From ZC4RG20 sp964553875 (GTDB lineage Bacteria; Pseudomonadota; Gammaproteobacteria; Steroidobacterales; Rariloculaceae): a stretch of DNA of 27,467 nucleotides. The stretch covers positions 1 to 27,467 of the forward strand of contig CAZKNH010000046.1 of assembly GCA_964553875.1 (NCBI GenBank), given 5' to 3'. Below are positions 17,934 through 25,515 of the stretch, in pieces. Position numbers and translations under genes: made by a program. The notes beneath the pieces are model-generated. The model ran no database searches. It was given only the letters and a program-made list of their open reading frames with translations, and was not told the origin of the DNA. Position 1 is the first letter of the stretch; each line of letters starts with the position of its first letter.

Positions 17934-18087
17934 CCGGCCGCCGCCGGCCCGCGGGCGGGACCGGCTGCTGCTTGCGGCTCCGGCGCGTTCGCACCGATCA
18001 TTGCCGGGTGAGCTTCGAGGCCGCAGCGGTCATCCCGAGGCCGGCCTTCGGCCGCATCGTCGTCGAACTCAACATGGAAGGCGAGCA

Positions 18088-18843
18088 ATGACCGGTCAGG
18101 ACCATCCGACCGCATGTGTGCTCTTGATCGGCAACGAGCTCTTGTCCGGCAAGACGCAGGACGCGAACCTCAAGTTCCTCGCGACCGAGATGTCGAAGCT
18201 CGGCATCAGGCTCGAGGAAGCGCGCGTGATCCGGGACGATGTCGACACGATCGCCGCGCACGTGAACGAGTGTCGCGCGCGCTATACGTACGTGTTCACG
18301 ACCGGCGGGATCGGACCGACGCACGATGACCTCACGGCCGAGGCGGTCGCGAAGGCCTTCGGCGTCGAGCTCGTCGTCGATCCGGAGGCCGTCGTGCGGC
18401 TCAAGCACGGCGGCAGGGAGCTCAACGAGGCGCGACTCAGGATGGCGCGCGTCCCGGAAGGCGCTTCGTTGATCGACAACCCGATCAGCGCCGCCCCGGG
18501 ATTCAGGATCGAGAACGTGTTCGTGCTCGCGGGCGTGCCGCCGATCGCGCACGCGATGTTCGCATCGCTCGAGCCGACGCTGCGCCGCGGCGCGACGATC
18601 CACTCGCGGAGCACGGACGTGCTGCTTCGCGAAGGCGACTTCGCGCTCGATCTCGAGCGCATCGCCCGCGCGCATCCCGACGTCGAGATCGGCAGCTATC
18701 CTTTCGCGCGCGACGGGCACCACGGCGCGACGCTCGTCGTTCGCGGCACGGACCTCGCGACCGTCGAGTCCGTCCTCCGCGAGATCGAGCAGACGATGGA
18801 GAAGCTGATCGTCAGTCGGGAAGCGGGCCCGCCGCGCCCGTAA
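18088..18843 (+). CDS. MoaB/Mog-fold protein, CinA N-terminal-like
   Basis: 251-residue protein of the molybdopterin-binding (MoCF/CinA-N) family. It opens with VLLIGNELLSGKTQDAN (11-27) and carries the nucleotide/pterin site TTGGIGPTHDDLT (71-83), both diagnostic. It lacks the C-terminal deamidase domain of full CinA, so nicotinamide-nucleotide recycling by that domain is not encoded here. Stand-alone versions are often annotated as competence/damage-inducible protein A, but their role is poorly defined. Residues 96-181 include the LNEARLRMARVPEGASLIDNP block typical of CinA-N. GGAAGG (18076-18081) six bases before ATG 18088 supports the start. The gene converges on a minus-strand gene eight bases away. 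Confidence 0.88.
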   Translation: MTGQDHPTACVLLIGNELLSGKTQDANLKFLATEMSKLGIRLEEARVIRDDVDTIAAHVNECRARYTYVFTTGGIGPTHDDLTAEAVAKAFGVELVVDPEAVVRLKHGGRELNEARLRMARVPEGASLIDNPISAAPGFRIENVFVLAGVPPIAHAMFASLEPTLRRGATIHSRSTDVLLREGDFALDLERIARAHPDVEIGSYPFARDGHHGATLVVRGTDLATVESVLREIEQTMEKLIVSREAGPPRP

Positions 18844-18851
18844 CGCCCGGG

Positions 18852-19841
18852 TCAACGTGACAGCGTGCAGCTCAGCGCGACGCCGAGGCGTTTCGATTTC
18901 GTGTAGAGGTCCGTCAGGCTCGGATCGGTGAAGTTGAACGAGCGCTTCTCCACGAACAGTTCGATCTCCATGCAGCCGCGAAGGCGGTTCGTGTAGCCTC
19001 CGCGGGCTCGCGCCTCGCGCTGCACGGTGCCGCCGCGCGCCGGGCTGCTGAACGTCCACCCGTTCACGATGCGCTGCTCGACGTACAACGTGCCCCACCG
19101 CCCACGGCTCACGGTCCCTTTGCCCCACGAGCCCATCGTCATGTTCGACACGTCTTCGTAGGTCTCGTCGTACGAGTCGGCCCAGGCATAGCCCGCCGAC
19201 ACGTTGATGCCGAGCGTGAAGCTCCACGGCGAGTCCGGCACGGCGAGCTGCCATGTGCGCGATGCTCGCGCGACGTTGAGCTCGACGTACGAGTCGATGC
19301 CGAGCGGATCGTCCTTGGAGACGACGAGAACGCCCCACTCGAGCGTATCGCGCAACGTGCCGAAGCCCGCTTCGGCACGAGGCTCGTAGTTACGCTGTGA
19401 CGCTTTCCACGTGAAGGAAAGGATCCCGTACTCGAGCTCGGTCTCGCCCTTGCCCCACTGCAGGTGCGCGTCGAGCGTGTTGCGGAGCCGCACCGCGGCA
19501 GGCAACGGCTCGCCGCAGTCGCACGCCCGCGCACGCGGTTGACCGGTGCGGCGGCCGAGCGAGTAGCGCCCGTCGACGATGACCTTGGTGCCGGGGAAAA
19601 CCTCGTCGATCGTCCAACGCGCATCGGCCAGGGCGATGCCGACGAAGTCGTCGTCGATGTCCCACGGATCCGCCGCATGGAGCAGAGGCGCGAAGAGCGC
19701 GACGATCGGAAGGACGAGATGCGGCTTCGCGGGCGCGAGCGACGGCTTCCGGGAGCCGTCGCCGCCGCGCCGAGCCTCGGCGTCGTCAGCAAGGCGACGG
19801 TCGTCGCTCGGGCTCGTCGCTTCGCGCTCGATTCCTTGCAT
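18852..19841 (-). CDS. Probable exported or outer-membrane beta-barrel-like protein, unknown
   Basis: 329-residue frame. A hydrophobic stretch (residues 41-56, HLVLPIVALFAPLLHA) followed by ADPWDID looks like a signal peptide with cleavage near 56/57. The mature part alternates polar and aromatic residues in strand-like segments (ELEYGILSFTWKAS, TLEWGVLVVS, SYVELNVARA, FTLGINVSAGYAW), suggesting a beta-barrel. Cysteines 107 and 109 (ACDCGEPLP) may form a disulfide. The chain does not end in the usual aromatic residue. The start is doubtful: ATG 19841 gives an unusually long polar lead before the signal, while the best Shine-Dalgarno (GGAGG, 19857-19861) fits an out-of-frame ATG at 19848. I do not recognise the family. 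Confidence 0.65.
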   Translation of the reverse strand: MQGIEREATSPSDDRRLADDAEARRGGDGSRKPSLAPAKPHLVLPIVALFAPLLHAADPWDIDDDFVGIALADARWTIDEVFPGTKVIVDGRYSLGRRTGQPRARACDCGEPLPAAVRLRNTLDAHLQWGKGETELEYGILSFTWKASQRNYEPRAEAGFGTLRDTLEWGVLVVSKDDPLGIDSYVELNVARASRTWQLAVPDSPWSFTLGINVSAGYAWADSYDETYEDVSNMTMGSWGKGTVSRGRWGTLYVEQRIVNGWTFSSPARGGTVQREARARGGYTNRLRGCMEIELFVEKRSFNFTDPSLTDLYTKSKRLGVALSCTLSR

Positions 19842-19900
19842 TCCGCATCAAATGCACCTCCGACGCGCCCGGCTCCATTGGACCAAAGGCCAACTTGGAA

Positions 19901-21538
19901 TTACCGGCGCACGAGCATCACGATGCCGGCGGCGGCGCCGACCCATCCGATCCAGATCGGGCTCGCGGCGAGCCCTGACCAGAGCACGCCCGCGAGGAGC
20001 AGCGCGGCACCGACGAAATGCCGGTCGCCGATCTCACGGTGCGGTGTATCCGTTCGCTCGTCCCTCTGACGGCGGCGACGCGCGGCCCGGACCGGCTCCT
20101 TTTGCGGCGTCGCCGCCGCCTGGCGCAGCCGACGATGCAGCAGATCCGGCAGCATCAGAAAGTCGTCCGCGATCTCGGGCCACGCCTCGAGCAGCCGCTT
20201 GAGCTGCACGCGGGGATCGCGGCGCTCTCTCATCCACTCCTCGAGGATCGGCTTCGCCGTGCGCCACAGGTCGAGCTCCGGGTACAGCTCGCGGCCGAGG
20301 CCCTCGATCTGGAGCAGCGTCTTCTGCAGCAGCACGAGCTGCGGCTGAACCTCCATGTCGAACTCGCGCGCGGTCTCGAAGAGCCTGAGCAGCACGAGGC
20401 CGAACGAGATGTCCTTCAGCGGCCGATCGAAGATCGGCTCGCAGACCGCGCGCACCGCCGACTCGAGCTCGTCGACGCGCGTCTCGGCCGGGACCCACCC
20501 GGAATCGACGTGCAGCGCCGCGACGCGCCGGTAGTCGCGGCGGAAGAACGCGAGGAAATTCTCGGCGAGATAATGCTGATCCTGGTCGCTCAGCGAGCCG
20601 ACGATGCCGAAGTCGACCGCGATGTAGCGGGGACGCTCCGGGTTCGCGACGTCGACGAAGATGTTCCCCGGATGCATGTCCGCATGGAAGAAGTTGTGGC
20701 GGAACACCTGCGTGAAGAAGATTTCGACGCCGTTCTCGGCGAGCAGACTGATGTTCGCGCCGCGCGACTTGAGGAGCGCGACGTTGCTGATCGGGATGCC
20801 GTAGATGCGCTCCATCGTCAGCACGTTGGTCCGGCAATAGTCCCAGTAGACCTGCGGCACGTAGAGCTTGTCCGAGTCCGCGAAATTGCGCTTCAACTGC
20901 GCCGCGTTCGCGGCCTCGCGCAGCAGGTCGACCTCGTGCATCAGCGTCTTCTGGAACTCCTCGACGACCTCGACGGGCCTCAAGCGCCGAGCGTCCGGCC
21001 AGTAGCGCTCGGCGAGCCGCGCGAGCTGATAGAGCACCTCGATATCGCGCTCGATCAGAGCACGGACATCCGGACGCAGGATCTTCACGACGACCTCGGT
21101 GCCGTCGACGAGCCGCGCCGCATGCACCTGGGCGATCGACGCGGCGGCGAGCGGCTCGCGCTCGAAATGCGCGAATACCTCGGAGACCGGACGGTTGAAC
21201 GCACGCTCGAGCAGCGCGAGCGCGACGTCCGACGGGAACGGCGGCACCTGGTCCTGGAGCTTCGCGAGCTCGTACGCGAGCTCGGGCGACAACAGGTCGC
21301 GGCGCGTCGACACGGCCTGGCCGAACTTCACGTAGATCGGCCCGAGCTCCTCGAGCGCGAGCCTGAGCCGCTCCCCGAGCGGCCGCGTCTTGATCGTCGC
21401 CCCGGGCAGGAGCTTCTGCAACCACGCGAGCGGCCGGAACAGGTGGGTGTTCCAGACGATCTCGTCGAGCCCGTAGCGGAGCAGCGTCCGCTGGATGCTC
21501 AAGAGTCTGAGCGGCAGCCGCAGGCGGCGGAGCGCCAT
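19901..21538 (-). CDS. ubiB: Ubiquinone biosynthesis ATPase/kinase-like protein UbiB
   Basis: Atypical kinase-fold protein required for ubiquinone synthesis. It is thought to act through ATPase activity on the membrane-bound Ubi complex or on lipid intermediates. At 545 residues it matches E. coli UbiB. Family marks are intact: KFGQ (71-74), the Ala-rich loop AAASIAQVH (131-139), the ATP lysine region VVVKILRP (Lys152), HADMHPGN (285-292) and VDFG (308-311). Two C-terminal hydrophobic segments (about 508-524 and 526-543) anchor it to the membrane, as usual. ATG 21538 overlaps the ubiJ TGA by one base, so it is the last gene of the DUF971-ubiE-ubiJ-ubiB unit. Confidence 0.96.
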   Translation of the reverse strand: MALRRLRLPLRLLSIQRTLLRYGLDEIVWNTHLFRPLAWLQKLLPGATIKTRPLGERLRLALEELGPIYVKFGQAVSTRRDLLSPELAYELAKLQDQVPPFPSDVALALLERAFNRPVSEVFAHFEREPLAAASIAQVHAARLVDGTEVVVKILRPDVRALIERDIEVLYQLARLAERYWPDARRLRPVEVVEEFQKTLMHEVDLLREAANAAQLKRNFADSDKLYVPQVYWDYCRTNVLTMERIYGIPISNVALLKSRGANISLLAENGVEIFFTQVFRHNFFHADMHPGNIFVDVANPERPRYIAVDFGIVGSLSDQDQHYLAENFLAFFRRDYRRVAALHVDSGWVPAETRVDELESAVRAVCEPIFDRPLKDISFGLVLLRLFETAREFDMEVQPQLVLLQKTLLQIEGLGRELYPELDLWRTAKPILEEWMRERRDPRVQLKRLLEAWPEIADDFLMLPDLLHRRLRQAAATPQKEPVRAARRRRQRDERTDTPHREIGDRHFVGAALLLAGVLWSGLAASPIWIGWVGAAAGIVMLVRR

Positions 21539-22173
21539 CAAGTCGTCTCGACGTCGGCGCGCGCGCACGAAACGCGCGTCCGTGCGCGCAGGATCTCGAT
21601 GCGTGCCTCCATCCGCTCGACATCGTCGCGCAGCCGCTCGATCGCATCGAAGAGCGCGTCCGCCTCGGGACGGGTCGGCAACAGCCGACTTTCCTCGGTC
21701 AGGTACTCGGCCGTATCGGCCGTGAGCGCGTCGAAGGCGCGCGCGGCCCATCGGCCAGCCGCGCGGGCGGCGCTGCCTGCGCCGTGCGCGGCGACGTCGC
21801 CGACCCAGCGCGACAGCTCTTCCTCAGGGTCGGGAAGCGCGAGGCGCAGAAGCGCCGCGAAGCGCTCGACGACGTGCACGCGTCCCGTCACCGTGACGCC
21901 CGAGCCCGGCAGCCGGCTCGCACGGCCCGACGCGAGCACGCGCATCAGGTCGAGCGGCGTGCCGCGCACGGTCGCGTCCGCGGCGAGCACGTCGTCGCGC
22001 ACGACCCGAATGCGGCCTCCGTCGACGCGCAGCACGACGTCGAGCCCCAGGCCTTCGACCCGGATCCGAAGCGTGGCGCCTTCGAGCTCGGCGGCGCGCT
22101 GCGCCGCGCTCGACGATTCACGCACGCCGCGCTCGAGCACACGCTCGATCCGCTCGAAGAGCCCGAAGCTCAT
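21538..22173 (-). CDS. ubiJ: UbiJ, SCP2-domain ubiquinone biosynthesis accessory factor
   Basis: 211-residue protein matching the UbiJ pattern: an N-terminal SCP2/sterol-carrier-like domain (about 12-115, with LRIRVEGLGLDVVLRVDGGRI and TVRGTPLDLMRVLASG) and a helical C-terminal segment. It is thought to bind ubiquinone intermediates and help the soluble Ubi hydroxylase/methylase complex. The acidic ALPDPEEELSRWVGDVAAH segment precedes a helical region and a terminal coiled coil (DALFDAIERLRDDVERMEAR). Position between ubiE and ubiB strongly supports the identity, since the sequence itself is weakly conserved. It starts 12 bases after the ubiE stop and overlaps ubiB. Confidence 0.88.
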   Translation of the reverse strand: MSFGLFERIERVLERGVRESSSAAQRAAELEGATLRIRVEGLGLDVVLRVDGGRIRVVRDDVLAADATVRGTPLDLMRVLASGRASRLPGSGVTVTGRVHVVERFAALLRLALPDPEEELSRWVGDVAAHGAGSAARAAGRWAARAFDALTADTAEYLTEESRLLPTRPEADALFDAIERLRDDVERMEARIEILRARTRVSCARADVETT

Positions 22174-22185
22174 GACCGCGGGACG

Positions 22186-22974
22186 TTACAGCCGGAAACC
22201 GACATGGAGCGCGACGATGCCCGTCGACAGGTTGTGCCAGCGGCACCGCTCGAAGCCGCGGCGCTCCATCATCCGCAGCAGCGTCTGCTGATCGGGATGG
22301 CGGCGGATCGACTCGGCGAGGTAGCGGTAGCTCGCCGCGTCGCGTGCGAGCAGCCGCCCGAGCCGTGGCAGGACCTGAAACGAATAGGCGTCGTAGAGCG
22401 GCTCGAGCGGGCCGAGCAGCGGCTTCGAGAACTCGAGCACGAGGACGCGGCCGCCGGGCTTCAGCACGCGGTACATCTCGGCGAGCGCCTTGTCCTTGTC
22501 CGTGACGTTGCGCAGGCCGAAGCCGATCGTCACGCAATGGAACGTGCGGTCGGCGAACGGCAGCGCCTCGGCGTCCGCCTGCACGTAGGCCACGTTGCCC
22601 GCGACGCCCTCGTCGAGCAGCCGGTCGCGGCCGAGCTCGAGCATCCGGCGATTGATGTCGGTGACGAGCACCTGCCCCGTGCGGCCGACCCGCCGGGCGA
22701 GGCCGAGCGCGAGATCGCCGCTGCCCGCGGCGACGTCGAGCGCCCGCTGACCCGTGCGCAGCCCCGTCTGCGAGATCGTGAAGCGCTTCCAGTACCGGTG
22801 AAGCCCGAGCGACATCACGTCGTTCATCAGGTCGTAGCGCGGCGCGACCGAGTCGAAGACGCCGCGGACTCGCGCCTTCTTCTCGCCGACCGGTATGCGT
22901 TGGTAGCCGAAGTCCGTGAGCCGTTCCCGCCGCGGCGGCCGCTCGGGAGCGTCTTCGTATATGGGCTTGATCAT
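22186..22974 (-). CDS. ubiE: Ubiquinone/menaquinone C-methyltransferase UbiE
   Basis: SAM-dependent methyltransferase adding the C-methyl group of ubiquinone (and menaquinone if made). The 262-residue chain has the family signature YDLMNDVMSLGLHRYWK (48-64), SAM motif I LDVAAGSGD (79-87), acidic Asp106 in VTDIN, and the UbiE motif GFGLRNVTD (151-159). A longer frame upstream exists, but ATG 22974 overlapping the DUF971 TGA as ATGA gives the normal length and a family-like N-terminus with VGEKKARVRGVFDSVA. It is coupled to DUF971 in front and ubiJ behind. Confidence 0.96.
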   Translation of the reverse strand: MIKPIYEDAPERPPRRERLTDFGYQRIPVGEKKARVRGVFDSVAPRYDLMNDVMSLGLHRYWKRFTISQTGLRTGQRALDVAAGSGDLALGLARRVGRTGQVLVTDINRRMLELGRDRLLDEGVAGNVAYVQADAEALPFADRTFHCVTIGFGLRNVTDKDKALAEMYRVLKPGGRVLVLEFSKPLLGPLEPLYDAYSFQVLPRLGRLLARDAASYRYLAESIRRHPDQQTLLRMMERRGFERCRWHNLSTGIVALHVGFRL

Positions 22975-23330
22975 GTCGTCGCGCGGGCCTTGCCTGCCTT
23001 CTCGAGCCGCTCGAGATACCGCTGCCAGTTGCGATCCCGGTTGCGGCCGAGCTCGTACAGTATAGGCCACGTGTAGAGGCCGGTCTTATGGCCGTCGTCG
23101 AACACGATGCGGATCGCGTACCGCCCAACCGGCTCGATCCGCTCGATTCCGACGTTCTCCTTGCCGGTCACGAGGATGCCCTCGCCGGCGGAGTGCCCCT
23201 TGACCTCGGCGGACGGGGAGTGGACGCGCAGGTACTCGGCGTCGAGATCCGCCTCGAAGCCGTCCGCGAAGCGCACGACGAGGCGGCGCGAGCGCTTCTT
23301 CAACGTGATCTCGACAGGTTCCGGGACCAT
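22971..23330 (-). CDS. DUF971 family protein
   Basis: 119-residue single-domain DUF971 protein, the domain also found at the N-terminus of gamma-butyrobetaine hydroxylase. Recognisable parts are an LVVRFADGFEADLDAEYLRVHSPSAEV-type opening (split over 17-43) and VGRYAIRIVFDDGHKTGLY then TWPILYELG. Its function is not settled; related domains bind metal or act in Fe-S or quinone contexts. Adjacency to hslU and ubiE is a repeated arrangement in proteobacteria. The family start is clear at ATG 23330, yet the bases just before it are a palindrome arm (CTTCTC in the transcript) and no Shine-Dalgarno is correctly spaced. It is the first gene of the ubi unit. Confidence 0.9.
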   Translation of the reverse strand: MVPEPVEITLKKRSRRLVVRFADGFEADLDAEYLRVHSPSAEVKGHSAGEGILVTGKENVGIERIEPVGRYAIRIVFDDGHKTGLYTWPILYELGRNRDRNWQRYLERLEKAGKARATT

Positions 23331-23357
23331 GAGAAGATCGTGTCAGACACGCTTCTC
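23331..23357. repeat. Palindromic unit abutting the DUF971 start codon
   Basis: CGTGTCAGACACG (23339-23351) is a perfect 13-base palindrome around a central A. It is extended by GAGAAG (23331-23336) and CTTCTC (23352-23357) with a two-base AT bulge. In the DUF971 transcript this folds into a two-part hairpin that ends at the base just before the ATG. A purine-rich GGGAGAAG lies in its 5' arm. Confidence 0.8.
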
Positions 23358-23367
23358 CCGAGCAACT

Positions 23368-23380
23368 CGTGTCAGACACG
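23368..23380. repeat. Second copy of the 13-base palindrome
   Basis: An exact second copy of CGTGTCAGACACG, with the two centres 29 bases apart. Flanking T on the left and C on the right are shared with the first copy; the outer GAGAAG/CTTCTC arms are not. Paired short palindromes of this sort recall REP-type elements or an operator pair. Confidence 0.8.
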
Positions 23381-23408
23381 CCGGATCGCGTTTGCTACGA
23401 CGGCCGAG

Positions 23409-23414
23409 CTTATA
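23409..23414 (-). promoter_or_regulatory. Candidate -10 for the DUF971-ubi unit
   Basis: Minus-strand TATAAG matches the -10 consensus at five of six bases. No good -35 is seen 16-18 bases upstream. Transcription would start near 23402, so both palindromes would sit in a 70-base untranslated leader. Confidence 0.35.
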
Positions 23415-23470
23415 CTTCACGAAGCCGCATCGAGCAGCATCGCGTAGCAGATCGGCATTGCTCGCCCCCC

Positions 23471-23494
23471 AAAATAAGAAAGGCCGCGAAGCAG
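23471..23494 (-). terminator. Weak possible terminator downstream of hslU
   Basis: In minus-strand RNA, CUGC-UUC-GCGG makes a short 4-bp hairpin followed by CCUUUCUUAUUUU. A second small hairpin of four G-C pairs (23498-23501 with 23507-23510) stands just before it. The stems are short, so termination is uncertain. Confidence 0.25.
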
Positions 23495-23582
23495 GTGGGG
23501 GACGAACCCCTCTTATATGTCACCCACTAGGCAGCCGTCTCTTAACAGCGTCGATTCTGGATGGTTTCTTGACCATGGGCAA

Positions 23583-23596
23583 GACGTAATTACGTC
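23583..23596. promoter_or_regulatory. Perfect 14-base palindrome GACGTAATTACGTC
   Basis: An uninterrupted 14-base inverted repeat in the hslU-DUF971 spacer, about 75 bases downstream of the hslU stop. A perfect palindrome with an AT centre suits a dimeric regulator site. Without a second copy in the window its role is unknown. Confidence 0.4.
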
Positions 23597-23673
23597 ACGC
23601 TTCATCTTCGTGATTTGTGGAATTAATGCTTACCTCGAGCGCCCATCCTTCAGCACATGAAACGCGCTTCCTC

Positions 23674-24981
23674 TCAAAGAATGTACCGCGTCAGGTCCTC
23701 GTCCTTGACGAGCTCACCCAGGTGCGCGTCGACGTACGCGGCGTCGATCGTCACGGTCTCGCCGGGCCGGTCCGCGGCGTCGAACGAGATCGACTCGAGG
23801 AGCCGCTCGAGGACCGTGTGCAGCCGCCGCGCGCCGATGTTCTCGCTGCGCGAGTTCACCTCGTACGCGACCTCGGCGATGCGCCGGATGCCGCTCTGAT
23901 CCCAAACGAGGTTCACACGCTCGGTCGCGAGCAGGCTCGAGTACTGCTGCGTCAGCGACGCGCTCGGCTCGGTCAGGATCGCGATGAAATCCTCGATGCC
24001 GAGCGCCGAGAGCTCGACGCGGATCGGGAAGCGGCCCTGGAGCTCCGGAATCAGATCCGAGGGCTTCGCAATGCTGAAGGCGCCCGACGCGATGAACAGG
24101 ATGTGGTCGGTCCGCACCATCCCGTAGCGCGTGCTCACGGTCGAGCCCTCGACGAGCGGCAGGAGGTCGCGCTGCACGCCTTCGCGGGACACGTCCGCGC
24201 CGATGCCTTCGGAGCGGCGCGCGACCTTGTCGATCTCGTCGATGAACACGATGCCGTTCTGCTCGACGGCGGCGAGCGCCTCGAGCTTGATCTCGTCCTC
24301 GTTGACGAGCTTCGCCGCTTCCTCGTCCTTCAGGAGCCTCATCGCGTCCTTGACCTTGAGCCTGCGCGTCCGCCGGCGATTGCTCGCGAGACTCTTGAAC
24401 ATGCTTTGCAGCTGGCTCGTCATCTCCTCCATGCCGGGCGGCGCCATGATCTCGACGCCGAGCGACGGGGTCTGCACGTCGATCTCGACCTCACGCTCGT
24501 CGAGCGCGCCCTCGCGCAGCATCTTGCGGAGCCGCTGGCGCGTCTCGCGGCCTTCCGCGTCGTCGCGCGTGCCGGGCAGGAGCGCATCCAGCAGGCGATC
24601 CTCCGCCGCGTCCTCGGCGCGGTGCGCGACCTTCTTCATCGCGTCCTCGCGCACCATCTTGACGGCCATGTCGACGAGATCGCGGATGATCGAGTCGACG
24701 TCGCGGCCGACGTAGCCGACCTCGGTGAACTTCGTCGCCTCGACCTTGATGAACGGCGCGTTCGCGAGCTTCGCGAGACGACGCGCGATCTCGGTCTTGC
24801 CGACGCCCGTCGGGCCGATCATCAGGATGTTCTTCGGCGTGATCTCGCTGCGCAGGGGCTCCGCGACCTGCGCCCGGCGCCAGCGGTTGCGCAGCGCGAT
24901 CGCGACCGCCCGCTTCGCCTGCTGCTGGCCGATGATGTGCTTGTCCAGCTCCTGGACGATCTCTCTGGGCGTCATCGACAT
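23674..24981 (-). CDS. hslU: ATP-dependent protease ATPase subunit HslU (ClpY)
   Basis: AAA+ unfoldase that feeds substrates to the HslV peptidase in the cytosol. The 435-residue chain has Walker A GPTGVGKT (56-63), the pore loop GYVG (89-92), a helical I-domain (about 110-240), Walker B FIDEID (246-251), sensor FIASGAF, the arginine-finger region GRFPIRVEL and sensor-2 GARRLHTVLERLLE. The C-terminus RYIL is the conserved tail that inserts into HslV. ATG 24981 is three bases after the hslV stop. A second in-frame ATG at 24975 is possible, and the family opening MTPREIVQELD starts there. Confidence 0.97.
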   Translation of the reverse strand: MSMTPREIVQELDKHIIGQQQAKRAVAIALRNRWRRAQVAEPLRSEITPKNILMIGPTGVGKTEIARRLAKLANAPFIKVEATKFTEVGYVGRDVDSIIRDLVDMAVKMVREDAMKKVAHRAEDAAEDRLLDALLPGTRDDAEGRETRQRLRKMLREGALDEREVEIDVQTPSLGVEIMAPPGMEEMTSQLQSMFKSLASNRRRTRRLKVKDAMRLLKDEEAAKLVNEDEIKLEALAAVEQNGIVFIDEIDKVARRSEGIGADVSREGVQRDLLPLVEGSTVSTRYGMVRTDHILFIASGAFSIAKPSDLIPELQGRFPIRVELSALGIEDFIAILTEPSASLTQQYSSLLATERVNLVWDQSGIRRIAEVAYEVNSRSENIGARRLHTVLERLLESISFDAADRPGETVTIDAAYVDAHLGELVKDEDLTRYIL

Positions 24982-24984
24982 GGT

Positions 24985-25515
24985 TCAAAGCTCTTCGATC
25001 GTAATGTGCCGATTCGTGTAGATGCAGATGTCCGCGGCGATCGCCATCGCCTTCTCGACGATCGCCCGCGCGTCGAGATCCGTGTTCTCGGCGAGCGCGC
25101 GTGCGGCCGCGAGCGCGAATGCGCCGCCCGAGCCGATCGCGATCAGGTCGTGCTCGGGCTCGATCACGTCGCCGGTGCCCGAGATCAGAAGCGACTGGTT
25201 CCGGTCGGCGACGACGAGCAGCGCCTCGAGCCGGCGCAGCATCCGGTCCGTGCGCCAGTCCTTCGCGAGCTCGATCGCGGCGCGCGGCAGGTTGCCGTAC
25301 TGCTCGAGCTTCTTCTCGAAGAGCTCGAACAGCGTGAACGCGTCGGCCGTGCCGCCGGCGAACCCGGCGACTACGCTGCCGTCGCGTAGCCGTCGCACCT
25401 TGCGCGCGTTGCCCTTCATGACCTGGTTGCCCATCGTGACCTGGCCGTCGCCGCCGACCGCGACCTTGCCGTTACGCCGGACGCAAAGAATCGTCGTGCC
25501 GTGAAATTCGCTCAT
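24985..25515 (-). CDS. hslV: ATP-dependent protease peptidase subunit HslV (ClpQ)
   Basis: N-terminal-nucleophile threonine peptidase, a bacterial relative of the proteasome beta subunit, forming dodecamers capped by HslU. From ATG 25515 the product is 176 residues. The short propeptide MSEFHG precedes TTILCVRR, so Thr7 should become the catalytic N-terminal threonine after processing. GGDGQVTMGNQVMKGNARKVRRL (split over 18-40), VAGFAGGTADAFTLFE and AIGSGGAFALAAARAL are family blocks. The frame is open about 220 bases farther upstream into the xerC end, but the family N-terminus and an AGGCGAG site fix the start. It forms a two-gene unit with hslU. Confidence 0.96.
   Translation of the reverse strand: MSEFHGTTILCVRRNGKVAVGGDGQVTMGNQVMKGNARKVRRLRDGSVVAGFAGGTADAFTLFELFEKKLEQYGNLPRAAIELAKDWRTDRMLRRLEALLVVADRNQSLLISGTGDVIEPEHDLIAIGSGGAFALAAARALAENTDLDARAIVEKAMAIAADICIYTNRHITIEEL

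Larger units (their letters stand above)
23331..23673. other. 343-base AT-richer spacer between hslU and DUF971
   Basis: No convincing gene on either strand. Counted stretches at 23521-23640 are about 48% G+C, against two-thirds or more in neighbouring genes. It holds the two CGTGTCAGACACG palindromes, a 7-base inverted repeat (TGCTACG at 23393, CGTAGCA at 23443), nested G/C hairpins at 23495-23527, and a perfect 14-base palindrome at 23583-23596. It may be the remnant of an inserted element, an untranslated leader, or both; I recognise no specific element or small RNA. Confidence 0.7.

Noticed and set aside
17934..18087. Terminator between the orphan gene and the CinA-like gene
   Set aside because: Several G/C inverted repeats exist (for example CGGCC-TTC-GGCCG) but none is followed by a T-run.
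18074..18091. Five-codon ORF overlapping the CinA-like start
   Set aside because: ATG with no ribosome site of its own; the GGAAGG inside it serves the downstream ATG at 18088.
17998..19338. 446-codon minus-strand frame across the CinA-like gene
   Set aside because: It overlaps a gene with a diagnostic GGIGPTHDD motif and its own product is a repetitive Arg-rich sequence without recognisable domains.
23339..23380. Two repeats with a short spacer as a CRISPR array
   Set aside because: Only two 13-base units with a 16-base spacer and no cas genes; too few and too short.
23494..23527. tRNA T-arm-like GGGGG-ACGAA-CCCC
   Set aside because: No acceptor, D or anticodon stems can be assembled around it on either strand, and the loop does not match a T-loop.
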